A stretch of 33,696 nt of DNA from Pseudomonas gessardii (lineage in GTDB: Bacteria > Pseudomonadota > Gammaproteobacteria > Pseudomonadales > Pseudomonadaceae): NCBI RefSeq assembly GCF_001983165.1, contig NZ_MNPU01000061.1, positions 1-33,696 on the forward strand. The letters are read 5' to 3'. Below are positions 31,476 to 33,696 of the stretch, piece after piece. The translations under genes were made by a program, and so were the position numbers. How positions within the stretch are numbered: position 1 is the stretch's first letter; each line of letters starts with the position of its first letter. Below the pieces are notes generated by a model, which was not told the DNA's origin, searched no databases, and saw only the letters and a list, made by a program, of their open reading frames with translations.

Positions 31476-31646
31476 ATGTCGAAAGCACCAATTGGCACCA
31501 CGGGGACCACAGGCCAAAGCTGTCCAGAAAGCGGAGTTTGGACAGTAGTCGGAGCACCAAGCACCACTGCACCTATCGCAAAGGGAAATCGCTTCCCACC
31601 TTACGATGGTAAATCAGTTACCTGGAAGCTGACGCAATATGCCTAA
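31476..31646 (+). CDS. Small protein with CPESGVW motif, unknown
   Basis: A 56-aa protein starting SKAPIGTTGTTGQSCPESGVW and ending FPPYDGKSVTWKLTQYA. The CPxSGxW, then GNRFPPYxGKxVTW pattern feels familiar from small proteins or C-terminal domains in pseudomonads and enterobacteria, but I cannot name the family. The start at ATG 31476 follows AGGAG. It has its own hairpin terminator downstream. It could be a small effector, immunity or adaptor protein; no function is claimed. Confidence 0.65.
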   Translation: MSKAPIGTTGTTGQSCPESGVWTVVGAPSTTAPIAKGNRFPPYDGKSVTWKLTQYA

Positions 31647-31655
31647 GAGTAGGCC

Positions 31656-31680
31656 GAGAGCAGGGGGTAACTCTGCTCTC
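31656..31680 (+). terminator. Terminator after the CPESGVW gene
   Basis: GAGAGCAG pairs perfectly with CTGCTCTC around a 9-nt loop, followed by ACTTTCTTC. It lies 10 bp past the stop codon. Confidence 0.7.
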
Positions 31681-31904
31681 ACTTTCTTCGGTTAGTGCAC
31701 GCCGCACCCTAGGGTTTTGATTAGAAATTCAGAAGTACCATTGCATATATAAGCACCCCACCTTATACCCCCTACCCCCCTAGAAAGACGTCCCCGCCAG
31801 CCCTACGGAAGAACATAGAGCGTTCAGGATTCACCACAGACGTAGGGCGTTGAGCGTGGCCGACAGGCGTACCCGCCTCACTTTTGAACAAGGACGATTT
31901 TGAA
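31681..31904. other. Gene-free, composition shift at the island edge
   Basis: No gene seen. The stretch changes from core-like sequence to C-rich and AT-rich blocks (a TATATA run near 31747, then CCCCCTACCCCCC). It is followed by the AT-richer DUF2971 pair. It probably contains the promoter for that pair, but no convincing -35/-10 was found. Confidence 0.4.
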
Positions 31905-32861
31905 ATGAGTATCGAAGATAATATCTACTCAATGGTGTGGGGTGATCTTGAAGCGGAGGGTGATTTCCCTAGCCAACGTCCTCTCCTGTCTCACTACACT
32001 TCTGTCGCAGTGTTGGAAGGGATGATGGCCAATGATGAAATTTGGTTCTCTCATCCACTCTACATGAATGATCTAGAAGAGCTTCGCTTCGGCATGATTG
32101 AAGGTGCTAACGCTTTCAGAAACAGTGCTGAGCTGAAAGCTGCGTTTACAGATGATCAGCTATACGACAACTTGATAGCTCATTTCAATAATCTCTTCGT
32201 AGAGTTCGATCTAAATCACGTATTTGACACTTATATCATGTGTTTAGCGAAGCATGAACCTGAAGACCGAGATGGGCTACTTTCAATGTGGCGAGGGTAT
32301 GGTGCAGGTGGAAGTGGTGTAGCTATCGTTTTCGATACATCTAAAATCAGTGCCACCAACGAGTCACCCTTTATCATAGGTGCGGTTCGGTACGAGACAA
32401 CTGCAAAACGGTTGGAGTGGATAGCTGCGAAGATCAAGGGAATAGCAGAGGTGGTGACTGGTGCAACGCCCACTGACCGAGACTTGTATTGTATCGCATA
32501 TCATTGGATCGAACGACTCAAAGTTTTTTCACTCTTTACCAAGCACCAAGGTTTTCATGAAGAACAAGAGTGGCGGATTGTTTACATGAATGAGCGAGAC
32601 AATGAAGGCAAGCTCAAAGATATGTTGGGGTATGCAATCACTCAGAGGGGAGTTGAGCCAAAGTTAAAATTCAAGGTGAAGCCTCTTGATGGGTTGTTTG
32701 GAGAACACCTCTCCCTAGAAGGCATCATTGACAGGATCATTCTTGGCCCAACCACCTCTACAGTCATAGCCGCAAACTCTGTTAAGCGACTCCTACAAAA
32801 AAAGGGGAAACCGGCTTTGGCTGATAAGATCGTGCCTTCCACAATACCATTTAGGCTGTAA
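31905..32861 (+). CDS. DUF2971 domain protein
   Basis: A 318-aa soluble protein of the DUF2971 family. Conserved blocks are visible: LSHYTSVAVLEGMM near residues 28-41, IWFSHPLYMNDLEEL (46-60), GLLSMWRGYGAGGSGVAIVFD (124-144) and HEEQEWRIVY (218-227). These residues (His30-Tyr31, Asn55-Asp56, Glu59, Glu222) are the ones kept across the family and could form an active site. A relation to ADP-ribosyltransferase-like folds has been suggested in my memory but is not proven here. ATG 31905 follows AAGGA; an in-frame TTG at 31884 is rejected. Its base composition is clearly more AT-rich than the core genes. The next gene begins 24 bp later and is likely co-transcribed. Confidence 0.87.
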   Translation: MSIEDNIYSMVWGDLEAEGDFPSQRPLLSHYTSVAVLEGMMANDEIWFSHPLYMNDLEELRFGMIEGANAFRNSAELKAAFTDDQLYDNLIAHFNNLFVEFDLNHVFDTYIMCLAKHEPEDRDGLLSMWRGYGAGGSGVAIVFDTSKISATNESPFIIGAVRYETTAKRLEWIAAKIKGIAEVVTGATPTDRDLYCIAYHWIERLKVFSLFTKHQGFHEEQEWRIVYMNERDNEGKLKDMLGYAITQRGVEPKLKFKVKPLDGLFGEHLSLEGIIDRIILGPTTSTVIAANSVKRLLQKKGKPALADKIVPSTIPFRL

Positions 32862-32885
32862 CAGCCAGTTTCGGAGGGTGTGGTG

Positions 32886-33575
32886 ATGCCTGAGATTTTC
32901 ACATGGAAGAACTGCATGGCTGATGTTTACAACTATCGCTATAGTGCAATCGCCAAAAAGTTCTTAACTCTCGTTTTAAACCCTTCGCTTGATGCTCTTG
33001 ATGCTCAGGTAACAGAGTGGAAGAAATCAGATGATCCTGTTGCCGGATTCTCGATTTCTGACCTCAGCGAGCTGATTTTCAAAACACGCATGGCATTCTG
33101 TCTTTCTATCCAGTCTCTCTGGGAACAACAGATACGAACCTACTTAGCAGATTGCCAACAGGAGTTGGGCATAAATCCATTCCCTGTATCCAATCGCCGG
33201 GGTGCTAACTCTGTTCAGACTGTGTATTGGGGCGATGAATTGAACACGGTGTTTGCGAGGTTGCGGGGTATCGCCCTACCTTCATTCGCATCATTTGAGT
33301 CACTTGATCTTCTTATGTTGGTAGGCAATGTGTGTCGTCACGGTGATGGCAACTCTAGTGCAAGGCTGTGGGGTGTTTGCCCTGATCTTTGGCCTATATA
33401 CCACGATTCTGATAACACGTTCTTACACTCGACATTGGCAGACCAAGCCCCACCAGTGCAATCAATGCAAATCCCAAGAGGGATGCTAGAAGACTTCGTG
33501 GATAACATTTGCCTTTTTTGGGAAGACACTAATTACACCTATGAAGAGAGCATCGAACAAAAATATCCATCCTGA
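32886..33575 (+). CDS. Unknown protein paired with DUF2971
   Basis: A 229-aa soluble protein that I do not recognise. It looks mostly helical: YRYSAIAKKFLTLVL, LDALDAQVTEWKK, MAFCLSIQSLWEQQIRTYLAD. It contains LDLLMLVGNVCRHGDGNS, which recalls the 'N..RHG' region of HEPN-like or abortive-infection proteins, but a proper RxxxxH motif is not visible. The ATG at 32886 follows GGAGGG; two GTG codons just upstream are alternatives. It is 24 bp after the DUF2971 gene and shares its low GC content. The stop codon lies at the edge of an IS30-type element, so the true C-terminus may have been cut. Confidence 0.75.
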   Translation: MPEIFTWKNCMADVYNYRYSAIAKKFLTLVLNPSLDALDAQVTEWKKSDDPVAGFSISDLSELIFKTRMAFCLSIQSLWEQQIRTYLADCQQELGINPFPVSNRRGANSVQTVYWGDELNTVFARLRGIALPSFASFESLDLLMLVGNVCRHGDGNSSARLWGVCPDLWPIYHDSDNTFLHSTLADQAPPVQSMQIPRGMLEDFVDNICLFWEDTNYTYEESIEQKYPS

Positions 33576-33696
33576 ATTCAACACATAAGTGCAACGCTCA
33601 CCCCTGTATGCACTTCGTACGGCGTCTTCCAGCCCAAGCGCTTGCGCGGGCGTAGATTGATCCTCGCTACTGTCCGATTGACGGCTTCGACGGTCA
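33571..33696 (-). mobile_element. IS30-family insertion sequence, partial
   Basis: One end of an IS30-type element enters the window. In this family the transposase ends close to the terminal inverted repeat, so the repeat should lie around 33571-33600 (sequence there: TTCAACACATAAGTGCAACG). The other end and the target duplication are outside the window. Confidence 0.7.
33578..33696 (-). CDS. IS30-family transposase, C-terminal part (runs off the window)
   Basis: The last 38 codons of a transposase on the minus strand. The translation reads AVNRTVARINLRPRKRLGWK followed by TPYEVHTGVSVALMC. The pattern 'INxRPRKRLGWKTPYEV' is characteristic of the C-terminus of IS30-family DDE transposases. 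The stop TGA is at 33578-33580. The rest of the gene, including the DDE residues, lies outside the window, so intactness cannot be judged. Confidence 0.88.
   Translation of the reverse strand, partial: TVEAVNRTVARINLRPRKRLGWKTPYEVHTGVSVALMC

Noticed and set aside
1..33696. CRISPR arrays or rRNA genes
   Set aside because: No regularly spaced repeats and no rRNA-like sequence were seen; the only structural RNA gene is tRNA-Pro.

Overview
The window looks like a chromosomal segment of a fluorescent Pseudomonas (P. fluorescens group). The evidence is the gene content and order: thrS-infC-rpmI-rplT-pheS-pheT-ihfA-merR-tRNA-Pro, an rbsBACRKD operon followed by a nucleoside hydrolase, an ansB-type glutaminase-asparaginase, a DUF1654 protein, and a CsrA paralogue that matches RsmE. 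Most of the window is GC-rich core genome. Both ends look accessory.

Left end (1-2853): one large minus-strand gene encodes TIR/deoxyribosyltransferase-like modules fused to a P-loop ATPase. A 14-bp perfect palindrome precedes it. About 500 bp of apparently decayed, non-coding DNA then leads to the 3' end of a tRNA-Pro(GGG) gene, a typical site for genomic-island integration.

Translation block (2854-10507, all minus strand): thrS, infC, rpmI, rplT, pheS, pheT, ihfA, a MerR-type regulator and tRNA-Pro. Two features stand out. infC appears to start at ATT one base inside the thrS stop codon. The thrS leader contains two hairpins whose 7-nt loops place the threonine anticodons GGU and UGU at the anticodon position, suggesting autoregulation by tRNA mimicry as known for E. 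coli thrS.

Small-gene stretch (10659-12667): a secreted cysteine-containing protein, a CspA-family cold-shock protein, an I78-type inhibitor lipoprotein and two small unknown proteins.

Ribose block (12701-19793, minus): rbsB, rbsA, rbsC, rbsR, rbsK, rbsD and a secreted nucleoside hydrolase form one operon. It has a clear sigma70 promoter with a perfect LacI-type operator at the start point. The hydrolase should release ribose from nucleosides in the periplasm, which RbsBAC imports and RbsD/RbsK feed into metabolism.

Nitrogen, SOS and regulatory stretch (19948-23743): ansB behind a sigma54 promoter with an IHF site and an AauR-type enhancer; a LexA-boxed DUF1654-endA operon; a SPOR lipoprotein; rsmE; and a small membrane protein. 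Next come a 5-oxoproline operon (DUF969-DUF979-pcp, 23814-26132) and an iron-uptake cell-surface signalling operon (FecI-FecR-TonB receptor, 26432-30398) with a Fur-like box in its promoter.

Right end (30466-33696): a DUF1993 protein, two small ORFs, then an AT-richer pair of genes (a DUF2971 protein and an unrecognised partner) that runs directly into the 3' end of an IS30-family transposase. This pair and the left-end ATPase are the best candidates for poorly described, possibly defence-related, systems.
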